Source of the DNA: Oscillibacter ruminantium GH1
GTDB lineage: Bacteria > Bacillota > Clostridia > Oscillospirales > Oscillospiraceae
DNA length: 64,000 nucleotides
Assembly: GCF_000307265.1 (NCBI RefSeq)
Contig: NZ_DF158898.1
Span: 418,005-482,004, forward strand
Reading direction: 5' to 3'
How positions within the stretch are numbered: position 1 is the stretch's first letter; each line of letters opens with the position of its first letter. The notes under the pieces were generated by a model. That model worked only from the letters and a program-made list of their open reading frames with translations, did not search any database and was not told the origin of the DNA. Position numbers and translations under genes: made by a program. Shown here piece after piece: positions 15,450 through 24,437 of the stretch.

Positions 15450-17069
15450 TCACCAAGCGGCCACGGTGCCGTCCGCCCGCGGCTCTGTACCGCCCACCAG
15501 CGTACCATCCGACATGCGCCAGATAATCTGACCCCGGCCCATATCCAGATTGGAATTGACAATCTCCACCTGATGGCCTCTGACCGCCAGTTCTTGCGCG
15601 ATGTAAGCAGGAACCTCCCGCTCCAACTGAACCTTCTTCTCCCCCACCCACTGAAACCGGGGCGCGTCCAGACTCTCCTGCGGATTCATATGAAAATCCA
15701 CTGTATTTACCACCACCTGCACATGGCCTTGGGGCTGCATAAAGCCGCCCATCACGCCAAAGGGGCCAATCGGCTGTCCGTCCTTTGCCAAAAAGCCGGG
15801 GATAATGGTGTGGTAGGACTTTTTACCACCCTCCAAGAAGTTATCGCTGGACGGGTCTAATGAGAAATTGGCCCCCCGGTCCTGAAGTGTGATACCGGTG
15901 CTGGGAATGACCACGCCGGAGCCGAAGCGGTGGTAATTGCTCTGAATAAACGACACCATGTTGCCCTGCCCGTCTGCGGTGCAGAAATACACCGTGCCGC
16001 CGCAAGCGGGGTCGCCCGCCTCCGGGTAAACCGCCATGTCGGTGATGAGTCGGCGGCGGTCGGCGGCATACCGTTCCGAGAGCATGTCCGCGACCTTTGT
16101 GCGCATGTACCGGGGATCGGCTACGAATCTTTTTGCATCCACAAACGCCAGCTTGGTGGCCTCAATCATTTTATGATAGGTGTCCGCGCACTCCTTGCCG
16201 CCGGTCAAATCCAGACCTTTCAGCAGATTTAGGGCCATCAGCGCGGTGATGCCGTGTCCATTGGGGGGCATTTCAAACACATCGTAGCCCCGATAGTTGA
16301 CGGTGATCGGCTCCACCCAGCCCGCCCGATAGTCTTCAAAGTCCCGCTCCGTGAAAAAGCCGCCGGTCTTACGGGAAAACGCCACGATCTTTTCCATGAT
16401 CTCCCCGCGGTAATAGCTCTCGCAGTCCGTATCCGCCAGAGATTGAAGCGTTTTGGCGTAGTCCGGATTACGAAAAGTCTCGCCGGGGCCATAGGGCTGG
16501 CCGTTCTTTGTGAAATACTCCATCCACGGGCCAAAGACCTCCGGTTCCCGCTTGGCGGCGGCGGTAAACCGAACCGTTTCTTCCTTCCACTGGCGATACA
16601 CATTCACAGGGATGCAAAAGCCCTCCCGGGCGTATTCCATAGCGGGAGCCATCAATTCCGCCATGGACTTTGTGCCGAAACGGCGGCGCAGCTCTGCCCA
16701 AGCGCTGGGTGCGCCGGGCACCATGGTGGGCAGCCATCCGTCCAGAGGAACAGCGGTGTATCCCGCCGCCCGCACCACCTCGGCGGACAGCGCTTTGGGG
16801 GCCACTCCGGAGCCATTCAGACCGTACAGCTTTCCGCCGGTCCACACCAGCGCGAAGCAGTCCGATCCAAGGCCGTTTCCCGTCGGCTCCGTCAGCGGCA
16901 TTGTTGCCGCCATGGCGACGGCCGCGTCCATGGCGTTGCCGCCGGATTTCAAAATATCAAGCCCCACCTGAGAGGCAATGGGCGAGGTGGAGCAAGCCAT
17001 GCCCTTTTTGGCGTAGACCACGTTGCGGTGAGAGACATACGCGTATTTCAAAGGATCAAACTGTGGCAT
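15450..17069 (-). CDS. ggt: Gamma-glutamyltransferase family protein, no signal peptide
   Basis: A 539-residue Ntn-hydrolase of the GGT family. N-terminal landmarks are GMACSTSPIASQVGLDILKS, GGNAMDAAVAMAATM, and TGNGLGSDCFALVW. Autocleavage and catalysis would use Thr359 in CGGTVYFCTADGQGNMVS. The small-subunit signature PFGVMGGFMQPQGHVQV is present. The family hydrolyses or transfers gamma-glutamyl groups, for example from glutathione. There is no signal peptide or lipobox, unlike secreted GGT, so it is predicted to be cytoplasmic, like YwrD-type proteins. The start at 17069 has AAAGGAAA upstream. It follows the rnmV-like gene by 40 nt and is probably the last gene of the comEC-holA-rnmV transcript, ending at the hairpin near 15400. 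Confidence 0.88.
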   Translation of the reverse strand: MPQFDPLKYAYVSHRNVVYAKKGMACSTSPIASQVGLDILKSGGNAMDAAVAMAATMPLTEPTGNGLGSDCFALVWTGGKLYGLNGSGVAPKALSAEVVRAAGYTAVPLDGWLPTMVPGAPSAWAELRRRFGTKSMAELMAPAMEYAREGFCIPVNVYRQWKEETVRFTAAAKREPEVFGPWMEYFTKNGQPYGPGETFRNPDYAKTLQSLADTDCESYYRGEIMEKIVAFSRKTGGFFTERDFEDYRAGWVEPITVNYRGYDVFEMPPNGHGITALMALNLLKGLDLTGGKECADTYHKMIEATKLAFVDAKRFVADPRYMRTKVADMLSERYAADRRRLITDMAVYPEAGDPACGGTVYFCTADGQGNMVSFIQSNYHRFGSGVVIPSTGITLQDRGANFSLDPSSDNFLEGGKKSYHTIIPGFLAKDGQPIGPFGVMGGFMQPQGHVQVVVNTVDFHMNPQESLDAPRFQWVGEKKVQLEREVPAYIAQELAVRGHQVEIVNSNLDMGRGQIIWRMSDGTLVGGTEPRADGTVAAW

Positions 17070-17109
17070 TGGTAATTTCCTTTCTACATGCAGGTTTCAG
17101 ATCGCTCTG

Positions 17110-17703
17110 TCACATTTCTTCGTCCAGCAGCACCAGCAATTCCGCCCTGCCGTACAGCAGGTTCAGCGCATCCATCATGGCAGAGGTGGACAGATGCTCC
17201 GGCAGCGCCAGTTTTTTCATCAGCGTCCGGCGCTTTTCCGCGCTGTCTGGTCCGCCGGTAAGCCCCAGCTCGTAAAGGTCGGCCCGGGTCAGCGGTTCCT
17301 TGGCGGGTGCAGGGGCATCTTCCCCCTCAAAGGTGGCCCCAGCCCGCTCCAAAGCGGAGAGCAACACCTCCGGGCGCATCCCCTCCACGCCCAGCTTTCC
17401 CTCTTTTCCGGCCTTGCGCTTGCGGCGCTCCTTGCCGTAAAAATCCGGGATATAGGCCTGCTTCACCTTGTCCTTGGGCAGTGCCCCCTTGAGATAGTTT
17501 CGGATGACAAAGCCCGCCCCGTCGCTGTCCGTCAGGACGATGAGTCCCCGTTCGTCTGCCAGCCGCCGCAAAAGGGACAGCTTTTCCTTGTCGTTGAACA
17601 CGGCAAAGCCGTCCACAGGGAAAACGGCTGCATCCACCGTCTGGCAGAGGGTGTTTTTGTCGTACCGCCCTTCCACCACGATCACTTCCCGCACCTTTTT
17701 CAT
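17110..17703 (-). CDS. rnmV: Ribonuclease M5 (toprim + DUF4093)
   Basis: A 197-residue protein. The toprim domain spans residues 1-100, with the catalytic Glu in VIVVEGRYDKN and the DxD pair in IVLTDSDGAGFVIRN. A C-terminal DUF4093 domain follows (LTRADLYELGLTGG, RRTLMKKLALPEHLS, LNLLYGRAEL). RNase M5 matures the 5S rRNA in Firmicutes. The ATG at 17703 overlaps the holA stop in an ATGA junction, which fixes the start; an upstream extension to 17823 only reads holA in another frame. Confidence 0.88.
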   Translation of the reverse strand: MKKVREVIVVEGRYDKNTLCQTVDAAVFPVDGFAVFNDKEKLSLLRRLADERGLIVLTDSDGAGFVIRNYLKGALPKDKVKQAYIPDFYGKERRKRKAGKEGKLGVEGMRPEVLLSALERAGATFEGEDAPAPAKEPLTRADLYELGLTGGPDSAEKRRTLMKKLALPEHLSTSAMMDALNLLYGRAELLVLLDEEM

Positions 17704-18755
17704 CGCCGCTGCGCCCCCAAACGCACCAAAAGCAGCTTCAGCTCTCCGGCGCTGTCGATGCCCTTTTCGCTCTTCATCCGCCGATCCAGCACCTGACACT
17801 GCTTCACCGCAGCGGCGCACCACGGGGCGGTGGCTTTTTTCGCCGCGGAAAGCAGCATCCGCACAGGATAGTCCGACTTATAGCCCCAAAGGCTCATGAG
17901 CCAGTATTTGTCCTTGCCGCTGTCGATGGAAAGACGGGCGGTGTAGATGCGCCGCAGCTGCGCCCCCAGCATTCCTAAAATCAAAATCGGCTCCGTCTGC
18001 ATTTTCAAAAGGTCGCCTAAAATCCGGGCCGCGCTGTCGTAGTTCCCCGCCAGCACCGCATCGGACAGCTTGAATACCTCCGCCGACAGCACTGGGTCCG
18101 CCACCGCGTCGATGTCCTTTTCCGTGACGGTTTTCCCCTTCGTATAGGCTCCAATTTTGGCGATTTCCGGCACCAGACCGGTCATCAGCGGACCGCAGAG
18201 GAAAATGAGATACTCCGCCGTCTGCCGGTCAATATCCTTGCCCAAAGCCCGGAACCGCCGGACAATCCACGCCACGAGATCGCTGCTCTCCGCCGCGCGG
18301 AACTCCACCGCCGAAACGTGATCCGCCAGTGCCTTACAGAGCTTTTTCATGGTCTTGTTGGGCTTGTATTCCACCGTGTCATAGGAAAAAATAATACAGC
18401 AATACTCCGGCACATCTTCCAAAAACGCGATGAGCTTTTCTCTCTGATCCTCGCCCAGTTTAAATAGGTCCAGATCGCTGACAAGGATCAGTGTCCGCTC
18501 CGTCATCATCGGCATGGCCTCCGCCATCTCGGAAAGGGCTTGAATTGTCAGATCCTTCCCTTCCAGCCGATGATAGTTGAACTCCTCAAACCCCTTGGGA
18601 ACCAACTGCTTGCGCAGTTCGCCCAGATAATACTCCCGGAGGTATGCCTCTTCCCCGTAAAAAATATAGACGTTGCCGGGGGTTCCGGCGGCGATATCCG
18701 CCTTCAGTTTTTGAAACTCTTTGTTTTCCTTCGGTTTTGCCGCCTGATATGCCAT
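17700..18755 (-). CDS. holA: DNA polymerase III subunit delta
   Basis: A 351-residue HolA-type clamp-loader subunit. Near the N-terminus NVYIFYGEEAYLREYYLGEL corresponds to the delta opening motif. Further stretches are MMTERTLILVSDLDLFK and the C-terminal VLDRRMKSEKGIDSAGELKLL. Length and domain layout are standard. Delta opens the beta clamp during loading. GAGAGGTC precedes the ATG. The gene starts 9 nt after comEC ends and overlaps rnmV, in the comEC-holA order usual in Firmicutes. Confidence 0.9.
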   Translation of the reverse strand: MAYQAAKPKENKEFQKLKADIAAGTPGNVYIFYGEEAYLREYYLGELRKQLVPKGFEEFNYHRLEGKDLTIQALSEMAEAMPMMTERTLILVSDLDLFKLGEDQREKLIAFLEDVPEYCCIIFSYDTVEYKPNKTMKKLCKALADHVSAVEFRAAESSDLVAWIVRRFRALGKDIDRQTAEYLIFLCGPLMTGLVPEIAKIGAYTKGKTVTEKDIDAVADPVLSAEVFKLSDAVLAGNYDSAARILGDLLKMQTEPILILGMLGAQLRRIYTARLSIDSGKDKYWLMSLWGYKSDYPVRMLLSAAKKATAPWCAAAVKQCQVLDRRMKSEKGIDSAGELKLLLVRLGAQRR

Positions 18756-18764
18756 GTTGACCTC

Positions 18765-21020
18765 TCACTTTACAGAAATATGGACACTGCCCTGTTTGTC
18801 CGTCCGATAGACGGTCACGCCGGACCATACCAGCCGCCCCAACGCCTCATCCGTGGGGTGACCATAATGATTGCGGCCCACGCTGACCACGCCCAGCTCC
18901 GGTTTCACCGCGTCCAGCAGTGCTTTGCCTGTGGAATATTTGGAGCCATGGTGCCCCACGATCAGCGTCTCGATATCCGGCAGCGAATAAGTGGAAACCA
19001 GAACTTCTTCCGTCTTTGCATCCATGTCGCCGGTAATCAGCAGATCAAAGTCTCCCGCGGAGCAGAGCAGGGTCAGTCCGCTGTCATTGTCGTTGTCGCT
19101 GCCAAGGGGCGGATAGATCGTCAAAACGCTGTTTCCCAGCGTCCGCGTCTCCTCCTCTGTCACGAATTCCATGGCCGTCCCGTGGCTTTCCGCCGTCTCC
19201 GTCACCCAGTCCCGCAGGTCTGCGTCGTCCCAATAATCCGGGGCCAGAAGCGTTTTCACCTTCAGCCGGTCCATCAGTCCCGCCACGCCGGAGACATGGT
19301 CGTAATCATAGTGGCTCAATACCAGATAGTCCAGTTCTCCGCACCCCATGCTCAAAAGCTGATCAGCAGCGTCACTGCCCGCGCCCAGCCAGCTGACCGC
19401 GCTGCCGCAGTCCATCAGCGCGTACTGCCCGCCGGAGGCCATCGCGGTGCAGCTCCCCTGTCCCACGTCCACCACCACGATATCCAGCGTACCGCTGGAA
19501 TAGTAGATCCGCCCCAGCTTCACCGTTACCACGAGAGACAGCGCCGAAAGGATCGCGGCAAGCGCGTATTTGCGGCGGGCCTTGGGCTTGCAGAGATAGG
19601 CCGCGCCGAACAAAAGATAAAAATACACCAGCCAGTATTTTAAAAATGGGTTCGTGTAATACAGCGCATGATACGGGATTTTTGCCAGCCAGTGAACCAC
19701 CGTCAGCACGTAGGCAATCAGTCCTCGAGGAATCAGCGCCACAACAGCCGCCAGCGGCATCCAAACAAACCCCAGCAAAACGGAGATCAGCCCCACCGCA
19801 AAAATTCCGCTCACCGCCCACAGACACAAAAGGTTGGACAGCGGCGACACCAGCACCAGAAAGCCGAAATAGTGCGCCGTCAGCGGCAGCGTGAACACAA
19901 GCGCACCGCAGGTGGCGGAAAAGCTGGTGGAGACTGCCCGAAACGCCCTGCTCCGGTCTTTTTCACCCCGAAGCAGCCCATTCAGTTTTGGCGTGAGCCA
20001 CAGCATTCCGGCCACCGCCCCAAAGGACAGCTGCAGTCCAATAGACGCGGCGGCAAACGGGTTTTGCAGCAAGATCAAAAGCAGGGCAAAGCCCAGCGCT
20101 GTTGGCGAGTCCCCCTCCCGGCGCATCACCGGCGCGATCAGCACCAACAACAGCATTACGCATGCGCGGACCACAGAGGGCCGCGCACCTGTGAGAAGCG
20201 CATAGAAAATCAGCACCGGAATCGCAATGCACGTCGCCAGCCTCCGGCGTTTTTTTCCCACCAGAGCCAGCACCAGCAGCAGCAAAAACGAGCAATGAAG
20301 GCCCGAGACTGCCATGATATGATAGATGCCCGCCTCGCTGAGGTCCGTCCCGGCGGAATCGCTCAGCAGCGTGCTGTCTCCTGTAAGAATGGCGGTCATA
20401 AATCCCGCCGTCTCACCGGGATACAGTTCCAAAATTCCCGTCCGCATAGCCTGCCCCAATCGGGCGGGCCACCATCTGGGCGAGGATGCGCCCGTATCGC
20501 TGTACATTGCCTCTCCCCTGCCGTAGGCCAGCAGAAAAACACCCCGGGACGTGAAGGTCGTCACCTCATCGTCCTGAATCTTCGCCGCACTTTTCAAATG
20601 GACATCATCCGTGACGGTACATCCCGGAGTCAAGTCCAGCAGCGCCGCATCCCCGTAATACATGAACTGTACGCCTCGCAGATTTGGAAACTCCGCGCGC
20701 ACGGTGGCCTTTGCGCCGTAGTCCGTGGCCGTGGGATAGGCGCACAAGATCATGCTTACACCCATCTGATCGCTATCCGCCATCTGCTCCGCCGGAGCCT
20801 GCACCAGCAGGGTAAACGCCCAGTTATAGCCGATTGCCACGGAAAGGCCCGTGCAGATCAAAATTACCCGAAGCCGCACCGGTTCCCGCAGGAAAAGCGC
20901 CAACACACCCAGTCCCAGCGCCGCCCCGGCAGTGAGCAGCATCCAGCTTTCCGCCAACACATACTGCGCCAGAAAAATTCCGGCCGCAAAGGAAAAAGCC
21001 CATGTTGCCAGTTTCCTCAT
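18765..21020 (-). CDS. comEC: ComEC/Rec2 DNA uptake channel with beta-lactamase-like domain
   Basis: A 751-residue integral membrane protein with three parts: an N-terminal DUF4131 region (residues 1-170), the Competence channel domain with many helices (GIYHIMAVSGLHCSFLLLL, LLTGARPSVVRACVMLLL), and a C-terminal metallo-beta-lactamase fold (VVDVGQGSCTAM, LVLSHYDYDHVSG, LLITGDMDAKTE, LIVGHHGSKYSTG). It carries single-stranded DNA across the membrane in transformation and probably degrades the other strand. The histidine ligands are all present, so it looks functional. Its ATG overlaps the stop of the upstream XRE gene (ATGA). Confidence 0.93.
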   Translation of the reverse strand: MRKLATWAFSFAAGIFLAQYVLAESWMLLTAGAALGLGVLALFLREPVRLRVILICTGLSVAIGYNWAFTLLVQAPAEQMADSDQMGVSMILCAYPTATDYGAKATVRAEFPNLRGVQFMYYGDAALLDLTPGCTVTDDVHLKSAAKIQDDEVTTFTSRGVFLLAYGRGEAMYSDTGASSPRWWPARLGQAMRTGILELYPGETAGFMTAILTGDSTLLSDSAGTDLSEAGIYHIMAVSGLHCSFLLLLVLALVGKKRRRLATCIAIPVLIFYALLTGARPSVVRACVMLLLVLIAPVMRREGDSPTALGFALLLILLQNPFAAASIGLQLSFGAVAGMLWLTPKLNGLLRGEKDRSRAFRAVSTSFSATCGALVFTLPLTAHYFGFLVLVSPLSNLLCLWAVSGIFAVGLISVLLGFVWMPLAAVVALIPRGLIAYVLTVVHWLAKIPYHALYYTNPFLKYWLVYFYLLFGAAYLCKPKARRKYALAAILSALSLVVTVKLGRIYYSSGTLDIVVVDVGQGSCTAMASGGQYALMDCGSAVSWLGAGSDAADQLLSMGCGELDYLVLSHYDYDHVSGVAGLMDRLKVKTLLAPDYWDDADLRDWVTETAESHGTAMEFVTEEETRTLGNSVLTIYPPLGSDNDNDSGLTLLCSAGDFDLLITGDMDAKTEEVLVSTYSLPDIETLIVGHHGSKYSTGKALLDAVKPELGVVSVGRNHYGHPTDEALGRLVWSGVTVYRTDKQGSVHISVK

Positions 21021-21238
21021 TTTTTCGCCGGAGGCGCGGGGTTATTGATCCGGCCCAGCAAATAATCTGTGCTTGTGTTATACAGGTCCGCCAGCTTGAC
21101 AACCGCCCAGACCGGAATTTCGCGCTCGCCATTCTCATATCGCCGATAGACACTGCGGTGCATGTTGAGGTAATTCGCCACTTGCTGCTGTGTCTGGTCC
21201 CGATCTTCTCGTAAATCCCGAATCCTCTTAAACTCCAT
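21017..21238 (-). CDS. Small XRE-family DNA-binding protein
   Basis: A 73-residue Cro/cI-type helix-turn-helix protein: IRDLREDRDQTQQQVANYLN, MHRSVYRRYENGEREIPVWA, LADLYNTSTDYLLGRIN. The HTH is canonical. It is translationally coupled to comEC and is the first gene of the operon, so it may repress or tune this transcript. The ribosome site is weak (GGGTGAT). Its DNA target is unknown. Confidence 0.8.
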   Translation of the reverse strand: MEFKRIRDLREDRDQTQQQVANYLNMHRSVYRRYENGEREIPVWAVVKLADLYNTSTDYLLGRINNPAPPAKK

Positions 21239-21415
21239 ACCGTATCACCCAAAAAAATGTTACTAAACGGGAACATTATAAAATGGTATTGTGCTCATTC
21301 GGAGCCATTCTAACCAACCTTACAACATGTGCCTATCCTTGTCTACTTCTTATTGTACATGGTATTCTCCGATGACGCAAGGAGATCATCCGTGCTGGTG
21401 CAGTATGGCCCTGAC

Positions 21416-22510
21416 TCACGATACCGTCACGGAACCCGTTTTGGGACTGAGGATGCAAACATAGCTGTTTCCCCGCCCCAGATTCAACGGAATGCCGCCC
21501 TGTGTCGAATAGACAAAGGGACTGTTGCGGTTCGCGCGGCTCCAGCAGATGGGGATGGTTTTCCCGCCGCAGAAATACGTGCCCTTTCCCTCCCCGGTGG
21601 TCTTCACGGTCAGGCGGCCGTAGCTGTCGCCGGAGATTACGGAGATAGCGGTTTCCAGCACCAGCAGGTTTGTGACCCCAACCTGCTCTTCGGTGTTTCC
21701 GTCCACGTATTCCTTGCCATACTGCCCCACCATGTATTTGCCGGTGGCCGCGTCATAGTCAAAGGTTCCCGTCTTGTACTGGGAAAATTTCACGGAGACA
21801 TATTCCGCCGTCTCGCCGTTGAGCGGCGTGGCATCCTCCACGAATTTTTGGCTGTATCTATAATTAGATTTATGTTCTGTGCGGAAATGGCCCTCCGACA
21901 GATAGTTCAGGATGCTTTCGCCGGAGGTCAGCATACTGTGCTCATAGCCCATGGTCCTGCGCCTCTCCGCATCCCGCCAGAAAATCTTTGCGTCGGACCC
22001 GCCGTTGACTCCGTCCATATGATCCACGCCCCATTTGGAGATATCGGAATAGGCCTGCGGACTGCCCCCAGCGTGGACATACAATGCGTCATGCCCCAAA
22101 GCCAGCTCGATGTAATAAGGGCGGCTGGAGCGAATGCTTCCCAGCGCTCCCACGTTTTCCCCCTCCAGCGTCTGATACAGGGCCATCATGCGGGTAATCC
22201 CCCCCTCGGCGGGGACTTCGTAGATGATATCCGCCAGAGACGTGCCCAGTTGGGGCTGGGCGGCTTTCAAATTGTTCAGCATCACCGCCACAGGCCGCAG
22301 CGTTTCATACTCCGGCTCCATGGGGAGTCCCGTCAATGGATTCGTACCGGTGGGAACGTAAGGTTCCGGCTCCGGTTCCTCCACAAATGCGGGCACCACG
22401 GCAGAAACTGCCGGGGCCGACGAGGACGCTGCATCCTCCTCTGCCGTACCGCAGGCAGAGAGAGCAGCCAGCATCAACACCGCACACAAAAAGGAGAGGA
22501 TTTGTTTCAT
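21416..22510 (-). CDS. DUF3048 lipoprotein (YerB-like)
   Basis: A 364-residue secreted lipoprotein. The signal peptide MKQILSFLCAVLMLAALSAC ends in a lipobox with Cys20. After an Ala/Pro/Glu-rich linker the DUF3048 domain starts at TNPLTGLPMEPE and contains RPVAVMLNNLKAAQPQLG, ADIIYEVPAEGGITRMMALY, and GSIRSSRPYYIELALGHDAL. The C-terminal part (LVLETAISVI, GGKTIPICWSRAN) is the second half of the family. The function of YerB is not known. The start at 22510 is set by the signal peptide and AAAGGCGG upstream. It is divergent from the DUF4364 gene. Confidence 0.88.
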   Translation of the reverse strand: MKQILSFLCAVLMLAALSACGTAEEDAASSSAPAVSAVVPAFVEEPEPEPYVPTGTNPLTGLPMEPEYETLRPVAVMLNNLKAAQPQLGTSLADIIYEVPAEGGITRMMALYQTLEGENVGALGSIRSSRPYYIELALGHDALYVHAGGSPQAYSDISKWGVDHMDGVNGGSDAKIFWRDAERRRTMGYEHSMLTSGESILNYLSEGHFRTEHKSNYRYSQKFVEDATPLNGETAEYVSVKFSQYKTGTFDYDAATGKYMVGQYGKEYVDGNTEEQVGVTNLLVLETAISVISGDSYGRLTVKTTGEGKGTYFCGGKTIPICWSRANRNSPFVYSTQGGIPLNLGRGNSYVCILSPKTGSVTVS

Positions 22511-22613
22511 AAACGTGCCGCCTTTCGTTTCCTTTCCCCATATCATCCCACCGCAGGCTCGCTCCGTCAAGTAATTTTACATTTTTCCCCTGTACAAACC
22601 GGTAAAATACGGT

Positions 22614-22629
22614 TATAATTGTATACAAT
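22614..22629 (+). promoter_or_regulatory. -10 element overlapping a 12-bp palindrome
   Basis: TATAAT at 22614-22619 runs into the perfect palindrome ATTGTATACAAT at 22618-22629, so the palindrome would cover the transcription start of the DUF4364 gene. A weak -35 (TGTACA) lies upstream. The layout suggests a repressor site, possibly for the winged-helix product itself. Confidence 0.45.
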
Positions 22630-22665
22630 AACAGTAGACTTCCACCGGCGAAAGGAGGCGGTTTC

Positions 22666-23214
22666 ATGGCCGGACACGGTTTTATCAATGACAAGCTGGA
22701 AATCAAATTTCTGATTTTATACATCGCCGCGCGGGTGATCGAGCCGGTGCCTTTTGACACCATATTGGAGCTGACGCTGTGTGACGACGCCATCGACTAT
22801 TTCGACTTTTCCGAATGTCTTGCAGACCTTGTAAAGACAGAACACTTAACACGTTCGGAGGACGATTTATACATCATTACTGAAAAGGGAAAGCGGAACA
22901 GCGAGATCTGCGAGTCCAATCTCCCCTTCTCCGTCCGCCAACGGTGCGACAAAAATCTGGCGGACTGCAATCGTCGTCTGCGGCGGAAAAGTCAGGTGCA
23001 GGCAACCTCCGCCCAGCGGCCCAACGGGATGTGGACAGTGACTCTCTCCCTTGCGGACGACATGGGAAGCGTCATGGACCTAGAGCTGATGATGGTTCGG
23101 GAGGACATGGCCCGGGCGGTGGAAAAGCGCTTTCGCCAAAGTCCCGAGCGTCTGTATGGTCAGATCGTGGACCTGCTCCTTTCTGACGGGCAGGACGAAA
23201 AGAGCGAGAAATAA
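22666..23214 (+). CDS. DUF4364 winged-helix protein
   Basis: A 182-residue protein of the DUF4364 family found in Clostridia. The N-terminal 75 residues look like a winged helix (INDKLEIKFLILYIAARV, FSECLADLVKTEHLTRSEDD, LYIITEKGKRNSEICESNLP). The second half (MWTVTLSLADDMGSVMDLEL) is a family-specific strand-rich domain. It is probably a transcription factor of unknown target. GAAAGGAGGCGG lies upstream of the ATG. A palindrome at its own promoter hints at autoregulation (inference). Confidence 0.8.
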   Translation: MAGHGFINDKLEIKFLILYIAARVIEPVPFDTILELTLCDDAIDYFDFSECLADLVKTEHLTRSEDDLYIITEKGKRNSEICESNLPFSVRQRCDKNLADCNRRLRRKSQVQATSAQRPNGMWTVTLSLADDMGSVMDLELMMVREDMARAVEKRFRQSPERLYGQIVDLLLSDGQDEKSEK

Positions 23215-23241
23215 GGAAAGCGCTGAACCTTTCAATCAAAA

Positions 23242-23287
23242 AAGAGGCTCAGACTGGGCGGCTGCTGCCGCTCAGTCTGAGTCTCTT
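23242..23287. terminator. Bidirectional terminator between convergent genes
   Basis: 21-nt arms at 23242-23262 and 23267-23287 with two wobble pairs and loop TGCT. The minus strand has a run of seven T after the hairpin, for the DHHW gene; the plus side has TCTCTTCATTT, for the DUF4364 gene. Confidence 0.8.
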
Positions 23288-23310
23288 CATTTATCTCTGT
23301 CGAAAGCCTG

Positions 23311-24426
23311 TCACTGGCTCAGGAACAGCAGATTATTGTCCGTGACGAAATTCTGGACGCTGTAACTCACCACGATGTCGTCGATGCCGTTTTCAGCGGC
23401 ATACTGCGCCACCGGCAGACGGTAGTACCGCAGGTCCAGCAGATGAACCTCTGCGAAGGTCTGCGCCAGAAACGGCGCCATGGCATCAGCATAGGAATCC
23501 CGCACCAGCAAAATCTTCTGATCCGTGGCGGCGTTGGGATTCTCAATGACGCACAGCGGCTGGTTGCCCCCAAGGAAAGAGGAATATTTGTCCTTCTTCT
23601 CAAGATACGTCCGGTCGTACAGCGCCGCCGCTTCCGCTTTTCCACTGCGCCAAGAGGTCACCGTCAGTCCCTCCTCCGGGACATAATACTCCATAGTGTC
23701 CGGGATCAGCCAGTGAACGCCGGAGGTGGAATAGAGCGTACCGTTAAAGTCTTCCGAGACCGTTTTCTGTGTAAAGGAATCAATCCTTACAGGCGTTATT
23801 CCCAAACTGTTGCACAGCGCCGTGTAGCCATAATAGGCTCCGAGGCTCGTCCAATGGTGATCCGTGCGGTAGTAGACGGCCTCCCCAGCGTGCTCCTTGA
23901 GCACGGAGAGGTAATCCACACCCGGAAGCCCCGTCTCCGCCAGAGCGTTTTCGATAAACGCGCTCTGATCCGACACAGGCGCACCGGAGGGCAGTTTATC
24001 CCGCCAAATTTCAGATGCTGTGGGGATCAGCCCCAGATACACGGGGATACCGGTTTTTTCCGCCAGCGCGGAGACATAGGACAAGTTTTTTTCCGCCAGC
24101 GCGCCCGGCTCGTCTCCCCGGTTGATGAGGGTATCCCCGCAGAGATAGACGCCCCGGAACTCCGTCTTGCCCAGCATCTGCTCTACCCGTGCCTTCATGC
24201 CCGTCCAGCCGTCCCGGCCGGGAAACTGGTCCGCCAGATAGTCCTCTGTGTCCTCCATGAATGTCCCGTCCGCCACAGCGGCAGCAGTGAACGCCGGAAA
24301 CTGCTGAAGCGTCCGGTTTTCCGTCTCCGACCGCGCCCGATCCGGCAGGGCCAGATGCAAGGCCATCACGCCGAACAAAAACGCACAGAAAAGGCCTGAG
24401 AGGCAGATCGCGTATTTTTTTGTCAT
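23311..24426 (-). CDS. DHHW/AlgX-like SGNH-type surface protein
   Basis: A 371-residue membrane-anchored protein with an N-terminal signal anchor (residues 5-27) and then the usual ENRTLQQFP motif. The catalytic-like block is YRTDHHWTSLGAYYGY (DHHW), and a late block is ILLVRDSYADAMAPFLAQ. The family belongs to the SGNH-hydrolase-like proteins that partner MBOAT acyltransferases, as AlgJ/AlgX with AlgI. Its probable role is transfer of acyl groups to an extracellular polysaccharide. It starts 11 nt after the MBOAT gene ends, so the two form one unit. The polymer is unknown. Confidence 0.85.
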   Translation of the reverse strand: MTKKYAICLSGLFCAFLFGVMALHLALPDRARSETENRTLQQFPAFTAAAVADGTFMEDTEDYLADQFPGRDGWTGMKARVEQMLGKTEFRGVYLCGDTLINRGDEPGALAEKNLSYVSALAEKTGIPVYLGLIPTASEIWRDKLPSGAPVSDQSAFIENALAETGLPGVDYLSVLKEHAGEAVYYRTDHHWTSLGAYYGYTALCNSLGITPVRIDSFTQKTVSEDFNGTLYSTSGVHWLIPDTMEYYVPEEGLTVTSWRSGKAEAAALYDRTYLEKKDKYSSFLGGNQPLCVIENPNAATDQKILLVRDSYADAMAPFLAQTFAEVHLLDLRYYRLPVAQYAAENGIDDIVVSYSVQNFVTDNNLLFLSQ

Positions 24427-24437
24427 GCTCTCACCTC

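Noticed and set aside
19668-21065. Plus-strand frame of 465 codons opposite comEC
   Set aside because: Basic, low-quality sequence antisense to a clear ComEC; a shadow frame.
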